This document shows, one piece after another, positions 53,484-63,133 of a stretch of DNA of 64,000 bases. A program made the position numbers and the translations under genes. Each line of letters begins with the position of its first letter. The stretch's first letter is position 1. The notes under the pieces are model-generated. The model did not search any database, was not told the origin of the DNA, and was given only the letters and a program-made list of their open reading frames with translations. Origin of the DNA: Maricaulis maris (GTDB lineage: Bacteria > Pseudomonadota > Alphaproteobacteria > Caulobacterales > Maricaulaceae); assembly GCF_003634045.1 (NCBI RefSeq), contig NZ_RBIM01000008.1, positions 114,029 through 178,028 on the forward strand. The letters run 5' to 3'.

Positions 53484-54089
53484 TTATTCTTGATACGGCG
53501 TGCTAACCCACATCTTTCGGGCAAGGTCTCGTTCTTCAGGACCAATTACATCCAAGTAGATTTCGGTTGTTTGTAGTCGAGCGTGCCCCATCCATTTTTT
53601 CACTAAGGTGATAGGCACGCCCTGGAGCATCGCGTGGGTCCCAAAGGTATGACGAAGCCCTTTGGGCGTGGCTTGGGGCCCAACGATCTCAGCCGCCGCC
53701 ATGATTGTTTTGATGTGATTGTAAGCGGACGTTCGACCTATTGGCCAAAGCAAACTTGCGCCGGCGCCAAGGTGCTGAAGGGGCCGCAACCTAAAGCGCT
53801 TGTTCACTGCCAAAACGAAACCGCTATCCAAGGGAACTTGCCGCCAAATCCCTCTCGTTCTCTGCTTGAGGGTTTCGACCGCTACTAAATTGGATTCTAG
53901 ATCAATGTGAGATGCTCGAACTGCAAGCGCTTCGGATATGCGGCATCCAGAAAATGTGAGGAACTCAGCAAGCGTGCGCCAGGGCTCGGCATACTCTCCA
54001 GCGACAATGAGAAAACGACGACGTTCGAACGGGGTCAGGTAAAGGCGATTGCCTTCACGATCCAAAAGCGAGCGCGGCGAAAAGCCCAA
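53484..54089 (-). CDS. Tyrosine recombinase, catalytic domain only
   Basis: 201 residues from a TTG at 54089, preceded by AAGGA and immediately by an in-frame TAA, so no N-terminal core-binding domain is joined to it. FSGCRISEALAVRASHIDL gives the first Arg, GLRHTFGTHAMLQGVP the HxxR, GHARLQTTEIYLDV the H/W and Tyr. Short integrases of this kind occur in many elements. It may be an intact minimal recombinase, or the surviving part of a longer gene. Confidence 0.85.
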   Translation of the reverse strand: MGFSPRSLLDREGNRLYLTPFERRRFLIVAGEYAEPWRTLAEFLTFSGCRISEALAVRASHIDLESNLVAVETLKQRTRGIWRQVPLDSGFVLAVNKRFRLRPLQHLGAGASLLWPIGRTSAYNHIKTIMAAAEIVGPQATPKGLRHTFGTHAMLQGVPITLVKKWMGHARLQTTEIYLDVIGPEERDLARKMWVSTPYQE

Positions 54090-54290
54090 TTATGTCCTTT
54101 CGGGAAGTTCCCGGTTGAAAGAGTTAAAATATGTGAACATTATGCATCATTCTGTCTGCGTCACGTAATATTAATATAATCGGTTTCTGTATTTAGTTTT
54201 ACTGCAAATGTGACGATATTTTATAACACTTGAAGTGATGGTGCTGAAATTTTTCTTTTTATTGTTGTTCATCTGCGATAGGCTCCAAGA

Positions 54291-54611
54291 ATGAATGGAG
54301 CCGTGAAACTGTTTTTGGTGCTGATGCTGTTCCTCGCCATGGGTGGCGAGGGCGTTGCTAGTGTTGCGCCTGAACACGACCATCATTCCGACCTCACCAT
54401 GGTTGAAGAGCCAGCTGAAGCGCCCGACAGAGAGCATGGGAACCATGCGATCCATGGGTGCGGCGTTTGTCACCATATGGTCGACGGCCGTTTGCTCGTA
54501 ATTGGTGTCGCGGTTAGTTCCTCCGATCAAAAATACTATTTTACGGGCGACCGAATGTCGTCACGGGCTCTTGAGCCGCCATTCCAACCACCGATTGAGA
54601 ATTCAGTCTGA
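54291..54611 (+). CDS. Small His-rich exported protein upstream of czcC
   Basis: 106 residues: signal peptide (about 1-23), then a His/Glu/Asp-rich mature part (EHDHHSDLTMVEE, HGNHAIHGCGVCHHMVDG with CxxC and adjacent HH). It is 42 bp ahead of czcC on the same strand and looks like a periplasmic metal-binding protein. The family is not formally recognised, but small His-rich genes often precede czc operons. Confidence 0.7.
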   Translation: MNGAVKLFLVLMLFLAMGGEGVASVAPEHDHHSDLTMVEEPAEAPDREHGNHAIHGCGVCHHMVDGRLLVIGVAVSSSDQKYYFTGDRMSSRALEPPFQPPIENSV

Positions 54612-54653
54612 CCACTTTGTCTAACTGAAACTAAAAATCGGAATCTGTATTAA

Positions 54654-55967
54654 ATGAACTCAAAATTTGTCGCCTGGCCAAACTGGCTAGGGCGGAGCGC
54701 TGTGGCAGCAATTGTGCTAGCCGGAGTCTCCATTAGCGCTGCTGAGGCCCAAACTGCCTCGTCAGACTCACTAAACCTATCTGGTGCACTAAATCTCGCA
54801 CTGGAAAACAATCCAATCACCAGCGCAGCTCGCGAGGAAATACGAGCTGCTGAAGCCGAGGCGCTTCAAGCCGGACTTTGGGATAACCCCACTCTTGGAG
54901 CAGAAGTAGAGGAGTTTGGGGGCGACCGGGGAGGCCTCGGCGATGCCGATACGACCCTGTCAATCAATCAAACGATCCCACTGGGCGGTGATCGCGGGCG
55001 TGCTCGCGAGGCAGCAAGCGCCTGGGCTCTCGCCGCAAGGTCAGATCTGGCACTCCAGCGCACTCGTCTCTTGGCGAGCACAGCGCAGGCGTATGTCGAA
55101 GCACAGGCGGCCTCTGAAACTCTGTCATTGCGAATGGAGTTGTTGGAGATAGCCAACAATTCGGCCGATGCGATCCAAGCAAGGGTCGAGGCTGGTCGAG
55201 CTTCGCCAATTGAGCGCAACCGTGCGGAAATGCTGGTTGGGTTGGCAACGATTGCGGCAAACGATGCCTCTGGAGCTCAGTTAGCAGCCAATGCGCAACT
55301 TGTTGCGATATGGTCCGGAGCCGTGATCAACGGTGAGCTGACGCCACCGCTTCAGGCTTTTGACCTTACCGCCTACTCCGACGCTCAGCCTACGGATTGG
55401 ATCGCGAACAACCCGGAGCTCGTTCAGCTTAGAGCAGTAACCCGTGCGCGAGGCCAAGAAATCCGCCGAGAGCGCGCGGGAGCAATTCCCGACGTTACCG
55501 TAGGCGCAGGTGTGCGACGGTTTGGTGGTACTGACGAAACGGCTTTTGTCGCGACGCTAGAAATCCCTATTCCAGTCGTGAACCGCAATCAGGGCGGCGT
55601 GGCTGCGGCTGCCTCGCGAGAAAACGCGGCGCGACTGAACGAAGAGGTCATGAGACGATCACTGATCGCCCAGTACGCTTCGTCCGCAGGTCGTTTCGCA
55701 CGTGCTCAATCGACTTACACTCAACTCAACGACAGCATCCTTCCTGCCTCGGAAAGCGCGCTTGGAGCCGCTCAAGAGGCGTATCGGGAGGGCGCGCTCG
55801 ATGTCCTAAATTTCTTGGATATCCAGCGGTCGTATTTCGACGTTCGAGTGGACTTGATCTCTGCTCGCGCCGAGTTGGCGCGTGCGGCAATCGAGCTTGA
55901 TGCCCTTGCGGGTGCTCCGCAACTCAATCGCCTGGTCGAAACCAACCCAGAGGAGGCAGTACAATGA
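54654..55967 (+). CDS. Outer-membrane efflux protein CzcC-like (TolC family)
   Basis: 437 residues: signal peptide (about 1-32, ending SAAEAQ) and two OEP repeats with LNLALENNPITSAAREEIRAAEAEALQAG and NPELVQLRAVTRARGQEIRRERAG helices. It forms the outer-membrane channel of a metal-efflux RND system. Its stop overlaps the czcB start by four bases. Named by operon position. Confidence 0.9.
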   Translation: MNSKFVAWPNWLGRSAVAAIVLAGVSISAAEAQTASSDSLNLSGALNLALENNPITSAAREEIRAAEAEALQAGLWDNPTLGAEVEEFGGDRGGLGDADTTLSINQTIPLGGDRGRAREAASAWALAARSDLALQRTRLLASTAQAYVEAQAASETLSLRMELLEIANNSADAIQARVEAGRASPIERNRAEMLVGLATIAANDASGAQLAANAQLVAIWSGAVINGELTPPLQAFDLTAYSDAQPTDWIANNPELVQLRAVTRARGQEIRRERAGAIPDVTVGAGVRRFGGTDETAFVATLEIPIPVVNRNQGGVAAAASRENAARLNEEVMRRSLIAQYASSAGRFARAQSTYTQLNDSILPASESALGAAQEAYREGALDVLNFLDIQRSYFDVRVDLISARAELARAAIELDALAGAPQLNRLVETNPEEAVQ

Positions 55968-57343
55968 CCAATAACAAAATAAATCTCCTGCTGATTACGG
56001 CCAGCGTTCTGGCTCTAGCGGCATGTTCACCTGACAATCAGAGCGAACAAAACCAAAACAGGGAGCAGGCCAGCGCGGCTAGTGATCTGGCATCCGACCG
56101 CGGGCACGATGACCACGCTGAGGGTGAGGAACACTCGGACGCCGAGGACCTTGGCGACGAAGACCATGGCGATGATCATTCAGATGATGATGGTCATGAA
56201 GAAGGCAGCGACCATGAAGACGGTGCCGATCGAGCTGACGAAAATGATCATGCGGATGAGGACGAGCACAGCGAGAGCGTTGAAGTCCACCTCAACGCAA
56301 ATCAAATATCTGAACTCGGTATCGTTGTTTCTGCGGTGACGAACGGTGCGGTCGACGGAATATTGGAGTTGCCCGCTGAAGTCGGTTTTGACCAAAACCA
56401 TTTGGCTCACGTAACGCCCCGCGTATCCGGCATCGTCCGCAGTGTCGCGGTAGCAGAAGGTGATCGGGTTGAGGCTGGCGATGTCCTGGCGGTGCTTAAC
56501 AGTCGCCCGCTCGCCGACGCGAAAGCGTCTTACCTTTCGGCACGGGCCAGACTGGATCTCGCCGAAAGCTCCTTCGAGCGAGAGGAGCGCTTATGGGAGC
56601 GCCAAATTTCAGCTGAACAGGATTTCCTGGACGCCCGACGAGCACTTGAAGAGGCTCGAATAGAGGTTCGAAGCGCCGGGCAGCAGCTTGATGCGCTGGG
56701 CGTTGATGTTTCGACTCTTCCTCGAATGGTGGCGTCGTCAGATGTCTCGCTCACACGATACGAGTTGGCCGCTCCGATCTCAGGCACAATTATTGAGCGT
56801 CACGCGGTGCTCGGGGAAGTGCTGGAAGAAGGTGCGCAACCGCCCGCGTTTATTGTTGCGGACACTGACTCTGTTTGGGTCGATGCAGCGGTTTATGGCG
56901 CTGACCTGGGTCGAATTCGCGCAGGTGCACCGGTCTCAATTGACCCCGGTGATGGCGGTCAGCCAATTGAATCATCAATTGACTTCGTGAGCCCTCAAAT
57001 CGGCGAACGTACGCGAACCGGTCGCGCTCGAATTGTGATCGATAATCCCGGCGACCGACTGCGGCCCGGCATGTTCGTGACGGTATTTGCTGCGGCTTCT
57101 GATGCTCAGCCGACCGTTCGAGTGCCCGTTACAGCGCTGCAAACTGTTGAAGGTGAGACCGTGGTCTTTGTTCGTACATCTGACGGATTTGAGGTGCGTG
57201 AGGTCCGACTAGGACGACGATCAGATCGGTACGCAGAAATCCTGTCAGGCGTCAGCCTGGGCGAGATGATCGCGACGACACAATCGTTCTCATTGAAAGC
57301 AGAATTACAGAAGGGGGAGTTCGACGATGGACACGCGCACTAA
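55964..57343 (+). CDS. RND periplasmic adaptor CzcB-like, with His/Asp-rich insert
   Basis: 459 residues. Lipobox ALAAC (Cys 20); residues about 43-105 are an extreme His/Asp/Glu-rich stretch (DHAEGEEHSDAEDLGDEDHG...). The membrane-fusion domains follow: HVTPRVSGIVRSVAVAEGDRVEAGDVLAVLNS (biotinyl-like lipoyl half), helical hairpin SSFEREERLWERQISAEQDFLDARRALEEA, and the beta-barrel RVPVTALQTVEGETVVFV. The insert probably binds metal before handing it to the pump. It overlaps czcC by 4 bp and czcA by 17. Confidence 0.9.
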   Translation: MTNNKINLLLITASVLALAACSPDNQSEQNQNREQASAASDLASDRGHDDHAEGEEHSDAEDLGDEDHGDDHSDDDGHEEGSDHEDGADRADENDHADEDEHSESVEVHLNANQISELGIVVSAVTNGAVDGILELPAEVGFDQNHLAHVTPRVSGIVRSVAVAEGDRVEAGDVLAVLNSRPLADAKASYLSARARLDLAESSFEREERLWERQISAEQDFLDARRALEEARIEVRSAGQQLDALGVDVSTLPRMVASSDVSLTRYELAAPISGTIIERHAVLGEVLEEGAQPPAFIVADTDSVWVDAAVYGADLGRIRAGAPVSIDPGDGGQPIESSIDFVSPQIGERTRTGRARIVIDNPGDRLRPGMFVTVFAAASDAQPTVRVPVTALQTVEGETVVFVRTSDGFEVREVRLGRRSDRYAEILSGVSLGEMIATTQSFSLKAELQKGEFDDGHAH

Positions 57344-60300
57344 TCCTTCACAACAGGCCGGTGGCTTAACCGGTTTGCTTCACCGCATTGCCGGAGGGCG
57401 GCTTCTCGCAGCTCTCGCATTTGCTTTCGTTCTGATTGGCGGAATCGTCACATTCAGGACCATGCCAGTAGACGCATTTCCTGATGTCACGCCGACACTC
57501 GTGCAGGTGTTCACAGAAACGGAAGGCCTCGCACCGGAAGAAGTCGAGCGGTATGTCACGTTCCCGGTAGAAACGTCCATGAATGGACTACCTCGGCTCC
57601 GCGAAGTGAGGTCGACATCAAACTTCGGTTTGTCTGTCGTGAACATCTACTTTGAGGATGGCGTTGATATCTATTGGGCGCGCCAACTCGTTGGTGAACG
57701 TCTACAACAAGCTAGGGAAGAGATCCCCGAAGGTTTTGGTGATCCCGGAATGGGACCGATCACCACAGGTCTTGGACAAATTCTCTTCTATTTCCTGCAA
57801 ACATCGGATGAAAACCTCGACGGCGTTCAGCTGCGTACCTTGCAGGACTGGCAGGTCAAATTCGACCTTCAGACAGTCCGCGGTGTGACAGAAGTTCTGT
57901 CTCTTGGTGGGTTCGAACAACAATATCAAATTAATGTTCGACCGGATGCATTGCTCCGATATCAACTAGCGATCGAAGATATTGTTACCGCTGTTGAGTC
58001 CAACAATGCCAATGCCGGCGCTCAGTTCCTAATTGAGAACAGTGAGCAATATACCGTTCGAGCCGTTGGCTTAGCTCAAGGCATCCACGATCTTTCCGAT
58101 ATCATTGTGAAGGTCGAAGATGGCGTGCCAGTTCGCGTTCGCGATATCGCAAACATCGATATCGGTGGCGCTCCTCGACAGGGCATGGCGACCATGGACG
58201 GGCAGGGTGAAGTTGTTGCTGGCCTCGTGCTGAAGCTGCTCGGTGCAAACACGAATGAAGTGATTGCGCGCGTTCACGATCGGATGGAGAGGATTAATGA
58301 AGCTCTCCCGCCCGGTGTGACGGCTGTTCCATACTATGATCAGTCAGAGTTGGTTGGCGCCGCTGTGCGAACGATGACCACAGCTTTGTGGCAAGGCGCA
58401 CTTCTCGTGGCGGTGATCTTGTTTCTTTTCCTACGAGGATGGCGTCCAAGCCTAATCGTTGTCGCTTCAATTCCGTTTTCTGTCGGTTTTGCACTACTCG
58501 CGATGCAGTTTTTTGGCGTCTCAGCAAATCTGATGTCGCTTGGCGGTATCGCTATCGCCATCGGAATGATGGTGGATGGGGCGGTCGTCATTGTAGAAAA
58601 CGCGAATCGTATCCTGACCGCAGCAAAAGAGAGCGAGGACAAGCGCGCGCTTATTGCGAGTGCCTGTGCGGAAGTGCTGCAACCGCTCATTTTCGCAATC
58701 TTGATCGTGGTCGTTGTGTTCGTTCCGATCCTGACCCTTGAAGGGGTCGAAGGCAAAATGTTTCGACCATTAGCGTTTTCTGTTGTCTTCGCTATGGCTG
58801 GGTCATTGGTTTTCGCCGTCCTTCTTGCGCCGGCGGCATCAATGCTCGGTCTGAAGGTCGGGGAACGTTCGTCGGGTTTGGATAAGCCCGACTTCTATGA
58901 ACGGCGATTTGCACCTTTAGTGCGCTTCTTTGTGCACAAGCGATGGGCCGCGCTCGTACTTGCTGCGGCCATGCTCATCGTTGGCGGTGCGATCTTCCCA
59001 CGATTGGGTTCTGAGTTCACGCCACGCATGAACGAAGGTGATTTGCTGGTACGGCTTACCATGGCTCCGTCAATTTCATTGCCGGAAGCCCGGGAGACTG
59101 TGACACGCTTTGAACAGCAATTGCTTTCCAACTTCCCTGAAGTTGAGCGTATCGTTACGCGTATCGGTCGCGGAGAAGTTGGTGCGCACGCAGACCCGGT
59201 TAACAGTGCTGAAGCTTTCGTGGCGCTCACACCTCGTGACCAATGGGAGACCGCGGAAACGCAAGCTGCTTTGCTAGCGATGATGAGTGAGAGCTTCGAA
59301 TCGTTCCCTGGGGCACGTTTCAACTTCACTCAGCCAATTGCGTCGGCTACCGACGAATTGCTGACGGGCACAAAAGCTGATCTAGCGATCAAGCTTTTCG
59401 GAGAGGATATGACTGTCCTCGAAGACTACGCTGCTCAGATTGCAGGCGTCATTCGTGACGTTTCCGGATCAGCTGATGTGCAAACAGACCAGGTAACCGG
59501 GGCACCCCAGCTCCGGATAACTGTGAACCGTGAAGCGATAAGTCGATTTGGATTGAATGTTGAAGATGTCCTGTCAGTCGTCCGAACGGCGATCGGTGGA
59601 TCGCAAGCTGGGCAGGTCTTCGAGGGTGTTCGACGGTTTGACATTATCGTTCGCTATCGCGAGCAAGATCGTCTGAATGCCGAGCGCATCAGCCGGATTG
59701 TTCTAAATGGTCCGGGGGATGAAATTATACCACTAAGCCAGGTTGCGACGGTCGAGCGGATCGAGGGACCTCGTCAGATCACGCGTGAAAACGGACAGCG
59801 GTACATCACTATCCAAACCAATGTCCGCGAACGCGACATCGGTTCGTTTGTGGCAGAAGGGCAAAGTGCCGTAGCTGCGAATATCGAATTGCCGCCTGGC
59901 TATTTTGTCGAATGGGGTGGCCAGTTCGAGCTGCAGCAACAAGCAAATGCACGTTTTGCAATCGTGATTCCGGTCACGCTTGGGGTTGTGTTCTTGCTTC
60001 TGCTTTTCAGCTTTGGTCGCTTGAAGAGCGCAGTGCTCATCATCGCGAACATTCCGCTCGCTCTCGTTGGAGGTATCGCGGCGCTGTGGCTGACCGGGCA
60101 AAACCTGTCCGTCCCAGCTTCTGTGGGCTTCATCGCGCTGTTCGGCATCGCTCTGGGTAATGGCATGGTCTTGGTGTCCTTCCTCGACCGGTTTGCCAAA
60201 GAGCGGCTGGATGTCGACGCCTTCAGTGTCGAGGCTGCGGTGCGCCGTGCGCAACCCGTCTTGATGACGGCAACGACCACCGGGCTCGGTTTGATGCCGC

Positions 60301-60467
60301 TGTTGTTTGCATCCGGTATCGGGTCAGAGGTCCAGCGACCTCTTGCAGCGGTGGTTATCGGCGGTCTGGTCACATCGACCGTCCTGACCCTGTTGGTGTT
60401 GCCGGCCGTCTACAAATGGTTCGCACCGCATCCACAAAGTCGTGCTCCCGAACGCCTGCCAACCTAA
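57327..60467 (+). CDS. Heavy-metal RND efflux pump CzcA-like
   Basis: 1046 residues with twelve membrane segments in two halves and two periplasmic loops. AIAIGMMVDGAVVIVENANR in TM4 (about residue 407-427) is the heavy-metal RND proton-relay motif with D in VDGAVV; MTRIGRG-like periplasmic residues and the C-terminal GIALGNGMVLVSFLDRF follow. The motif fits divalent-cation pumps (Zn, Cd, Co, Ni) rather than Cu/Ag types, which have DAAIVMIEN. A GGGGGAG precedes the ATG. It forms the operon czcC-czcB-czcA. Confidence 0.93.
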   Translation: MDTRTNPSQQAGGLTGLLHRIAGGRLLAALAFAFVLIGGIVTFRTMPVDAFPDVTPTLVQVFTETEGLAPEEVERYVTFPVETSMNGLPRLREVRSTSNFGLSVVNIYFEDGVDIYWARQLVGERLQQAREEIPEGFGDPGMGPITTGLGQILFYFLQTSDENLDGVQLRTLQDWQVKFDLQTVRGVTEVLSLGGFEQQYQINVRPDALLRYQLAIEDIVTAVESNNANAGAQFLIENSEQYTVRAVGLAQGIHDLSDIIVKVEDGVPVRVRDIANIDIGGAPRQGMATMDGQGEVVAGLVLKLLGANTNEVIARVHDRMERINEALPPGVTAVPYYDQSELVGAAVRTMTTALWQGALLVAVILFLFLRGWRPSLIVVASIPFSVGFALLAMQFFGVSANLMSLGGIAIAIGMMVDGAVVIVENANRILTAAKESEDKRALIASACAEVLQPLIFAILIVVVVFVPILTLEGVEGKMFRPLAFSVVFAMAGSLVFAVLLAPAASMLGLKVGERSSGLDKPDFYERRFAPLVRFFVHKRWAALVLAAAMLIVGGAIFPRLGSEFTPRMNEGDLLVRLTMAPSISLPEARETVTRFEQQLLSNFPEVERIVTRIGRGEVGAHADPVNSAEAFVALTPRDQWETAETQAALLAMMSESFESFPGARFNFTQPIASATDELLTGTKADLAIKLFGEDMTVLEDYAAQIAGVIRDVSGSADVQTDQVTGAPQLRITVNREAISRFGLNVEDVLSVVRTAIGGSQAGQVFEGVRRFDIIVRYREQDRLNAERISRIVLNGPGDEIIPLSQVATVERIEGPRQITRENGQRYITIQTNVRERDIGSFVAEGQSAVAANIELPPGYFVEWGGQFELQQQANARFAIVIPVTLGVVFLLLLFSFGRLKSAVLIIANIPLALVGGIAALWLTGQNLSVPASVGFIALFGIALGNGMVLVSFLDRFAKERLDVDAFSVEAAVRRAQPVLMTATTTGLGLMPLLFASGIGSEVQRPLAAVVIGGLVTSTVLTLLVLPAVYKWFAPHPQSRAPERLPT

Positions 60468-60481
60468 TCGATGGCAGGTCA

Positions 60482-60574
60482 GGATCTGGTGGGGCAACTC
60501 CCTGTTCTCGCAACCACCAGATCCGCCGGCAGCCTCGGGCGTACTGCCCCCCCCTGTACGGGCGCCCGAGGCTG
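60482..60574 (+). terminator. Two tandem hairpins after czcA
   Basis: GGATCTGGTGG/CCACCAGATCC (60482-60524) is an 11-bp perfect stem; CAGCCTCGGGCG/CGCCCGAGGCTG (60530-60574) a 12-bp perfect stem with a C-rich loop, followed by TTTGCTCGG. They may end or attenuate the czc mRNA before the lipoprotein gene. Confidence 0.55.
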
Positions 60575-60620
60575 TTTGCTCGGCATTCGTAAGTCAATCC
60601 TCAACGAGGAGACTGAATTG

Positions 60621-61256
60621 ATGAAACAACTCTTCCTCCCCATCGCACTCGTGCTCGTTCTAACTGCGTGTGCGAGTTCATCACCAAGTAATGATGACAT
60701 CGGAAGCTCCCGCCTCGCGGATCCGCAATATGCCTACCAGGATGAAGGGTTGCGATGGTGGCGGCGCCACTGGGTGCAACCATATGCTTTTCTTCGGCGT
60801 GTCACGTACACCGGATCAAACTGGGTACTCCAGATAGCTCCACAGGCTCAGTCCCTGGCCACCCTGCAGTTAACAACCCAAGTCGGTGACAGGCCGGGGC
60901 CAGTTCTTGAGTTTAGGTGTCGAGATGGAGCAACATCATTCAATTTTCGAGATGTAACCGTATTCTCCCCGTTCCATTCGAACTTTGAAATGTTCATTGA
61001 CGCGCAAGGTGAGCGGCGCTGGGTCACGATTGCGCGCCGAACGTCACCTCTAACACTCTCAATTGAAAACTCTGATCTCGTTGTGCGCATTTTGACGGAG
61101 CTGGAGCATGCGTCGAGCTTTACCATCGCCGTGCGTGATGCCACGCCGGTACGAGCCAGGTTTGTTGCTGATCCATCAGCTTCCACGTTTTCAGAGTTTC
61201 GATCTGCGTGCGCATCCCAGCGGCGTGGTCCGTCTGGAAACGAAGGTGATGTATGA
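60621..61256 (+). CDS. Lipoprotein of unknown function in the metal cluster
   Basis: 211 residues from the ATG at 60621 with GAGGAG ten bases before. Lipobox LVLTAC (Cys 17). Mature domain with RWWRRHWVQPYAFLRRVTYTGSNW and a beta-like structure (LQLTTQVGDRPGPVLEFRCRDGATSF). It overlaps nhaA by four bases, so it belongs to its transcript. Not recognised. Confidence 0.65.
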   Translation: MKQLFLPIALVLVLTACASSSPSNDDIGSSRLADPQYAYQDEGLRWWRRHWVQPYAFLRRVTYTGSNWVLQIAPQAQSLATLQLTTQVGDRPGPVLEFRCRDGATSFNFRDVTVFSPFHSNFEMFIDAQGERRWVTIARRTSPLTLSIENSDLVVRILTELEHASSFTIAVRDATPVRARFVADPSASTFSEFRSACASQRRGPSGNEGDV

Positions 61257-62464
61257 CCAAAAATTCAACGGAATGTTCACCGGCCAACCAGACTGGGCTT
61301 GAACGCGTGCTGCGGTCTCCGGCAATAGCCGGACTGGTCCTATTGGTGTCGATGCTCGTCGCCTTTTTCTGGGTGAACTCGCCATTTGCAGATAGCTATG
61401 AGGCCATCCACCATGCTCCGGCTGCAATATCGATCGGTTCGTTTGAGCTCGCAAAGCCGCTAATTTTGTGGATCAACGAAGGCCTGATGATCGTCTTCTT
61501 CTTTTTGATCGGATTGGAGATCAAGCGGGAGGTGTTCGAAGGCCAACTGTCCTCGCCAAAACAGATCGCACTGCCGGCGTTCGCCGCTCTTGGGGGGATG
61601 CTGGTTCCGGCTGCGATCTTTCTTGCGTTCAACAACGGAAGTGAGGAGTACGTGCGCGGTTGGGCCGTGCCCGCTGCCACCGATATCGTGCTCGCTCTTG
61701 CGCTGTTGGCGATGCTCGGGTCACGCGTGCCTATCGCGCTGAAAGTATTCCTAACTGCGCTAGCGATATTCGATGATTTCGGCACGTTGGTGATTATTGC
61801 GCTCGCCTATTCGGAGGGCCTGAGTTTGCCATCGCTGCTGATGGCGGCGTTGGGCACGTTGGCACTCATTGTGCTTAATCGACTACGTGTTGCAAGTCTC
61901 ACAGCCTACGTCCTCGTTGGCGTATTCGTTTGGGTCTCAGTATTGGAGTCGGGCGTTCATTCGACGCTTGCCGGAGTGATTATTGCGTGGTGCATCCCGA
62001 TGCGCGTCTCTGGCAGAGAGTTCCTCCATAAAATTGAGCATGATCTCAGCCCCTGGGTTGCTCTCCTAATCGTTCCGTTGTTCGCATTCTTTAACGCTGG
62101 AATCGACCTGGGCGGCGTCGACTTCGAGACATTCTTCGGCCCGTTGGGTCTCGGCATCATCCTTGGCCTTTTCGTTGGTAAACAGGTAGGTGTCATGTTG
62201 GGTGTGGGCCTCGCCGTTGTCCTCAGGATTGGCGCTAGGCCAATAGAGGTCAGCTGGGGGCACCTCTATGGTGCAGCCCTACTTTCGGGTGTGGGCTTTA
62301 CGATGAGCCTGTTTGTGGCCGGGCTAGCATTTGAGCAACCTGGCGCGGTTCTGACGGTCAATCTTGCGGTAGTTGTGGGCTCTGTTTTGTCGGCGACCGG
62401 TGGGCTTGTTGTGCTCGCCAGATCATACCAGACATCCCCTTCCCTCGCGAACGCGCCTGACTAA
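61253..62464 (+). CDS. nhaA: Na+/H+ antiporter NhaA
   Basis: 403 residues, about 12 membrane segments. AATDIVLALALLAMLGSRVP and FLTALAIFDDFGTLVIIALAYS carry the transport Asp pair (equivalent to D163/D164), and NEGLMIVFFFLIGLEIKREVFEGQLSS the N-terminal functional region. VPLFAFFNAGI is also typical. It extrudes Na+ for H+. Its position in a metal cassette may reflect salt or proton balance in the source organism; that is inference. Confidence 0.94.
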   Translation: MTKNSTECSPANQTGLERVLRSPAIAGLVLLVSMLVAFFWVNSPFADSYEAIHHAPAAISIGSFELAKPLILWINEGLMIVFFFLIGLEIKREVFEGQLSSPKQIALPAFAALGGMLVPAAIFLAFNNGSEEYVRGWAVPAATDIVLALALLAMLGSRVPIALKVFLTALAIFDDFGTLVIIALAYSEGLSLPSLLMAALGTLALIVLNRLRVASLTAYVLVGVFVWVSVLESGVHSTLAGVIIAWCIPMRVSGREFLHKIEHDLSPWVALLIVPLFAFFNAGIDLGGVDFETFFGPLGLGIILGLFVGKQVGVMLGVGLAVVLRIGARPIEVSWGHLYGAALLSGVGFTMSLFVAGLAFEQPGAVLTVNLAVVVGSVLSATGGLVVLARSYQTSPSLANAPD

Positions 62465-62673
62465 TCAATGGCCAGTCTTTTGGTCTCGCGTGCTCGAGCT
62501 CGCTAAAAGCCATCAATAGCCCATAGATTAGAGCGGATACTCGAGTGGTGCTGAAACAGATCTTGATGCTACAGCCACTAGAGACTTTACTGTCGAGACC
62601 CAGCCCAATTGAGAAAAGCCCAGAGCCGAAGTTTTGAGGCTAGGATAGTGGCCACAAGTGCACGAGGAAAGTT

Positions 62674-63060
62674 ATGCCCTACACTCACAATCGTTTGTTC
62701 GAAAATGCTAATATGGCTGAGATTGAGGAGCGCACGCGACGTTCACTCGCTGAAGCTGGTTTTGGTGTCCTTACGGAAATTGATGTGAAAGCCACGATGA
62801 AGGCGAAAATCGATGTTGATCTTCAAGCGTATCGCATTCTCGGAGCGTGCAATCCCACAATGGCGCATAGAGCCATAGAGCTTGAGCCTCGGATTGGAGC
62901 GATGCTGCCATGCAACGTAATCCTGCGGGAGGTGGAAAACGGCATCGAGGTAAGCGCTATCGACCCGGTAGCGTCGATGCTCGCGACTGAGAATGACGAC
63001 CTTACGCGTTTGGCCATCGAAGTTCGTGATTTGCTAGTTCATGCGATTGATGAAGTGTGA
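62674..63060 (+). CDS. DUF302 family protein
   Basis: 128 residues. MAEIEERTRRSLAEAGFGVLTEIDVKATMKAKI, RILGACNPTMAHRAIELEPRIGAMLPCNVILRE match DUF302, a small fold often near metal or stress genes. GAGGAAA precedes the ATG. Cytoplasmic; function unknown. GACNP supplies a conserved Cys. Confidence 0.92.
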   Translation: MPYTHNRLFENANMAEIEERTRRSLAEAGFGVLTEIDVKATMKAKIDVDLQAYRILGACNPTMAHRAIELEPRIGAMLPCNVILREVENGIEVSAIDPVASMLATENDDLTRLAIEVRDLLVHAIDEV

Positions 63061-63133
63061 TCAATCTAATGCAATTTGTCTGTCTGTGGCGGCAGATGCC
63101 GCGGCTGTCTGAGCATTTGTCCCGGTGAACGCT

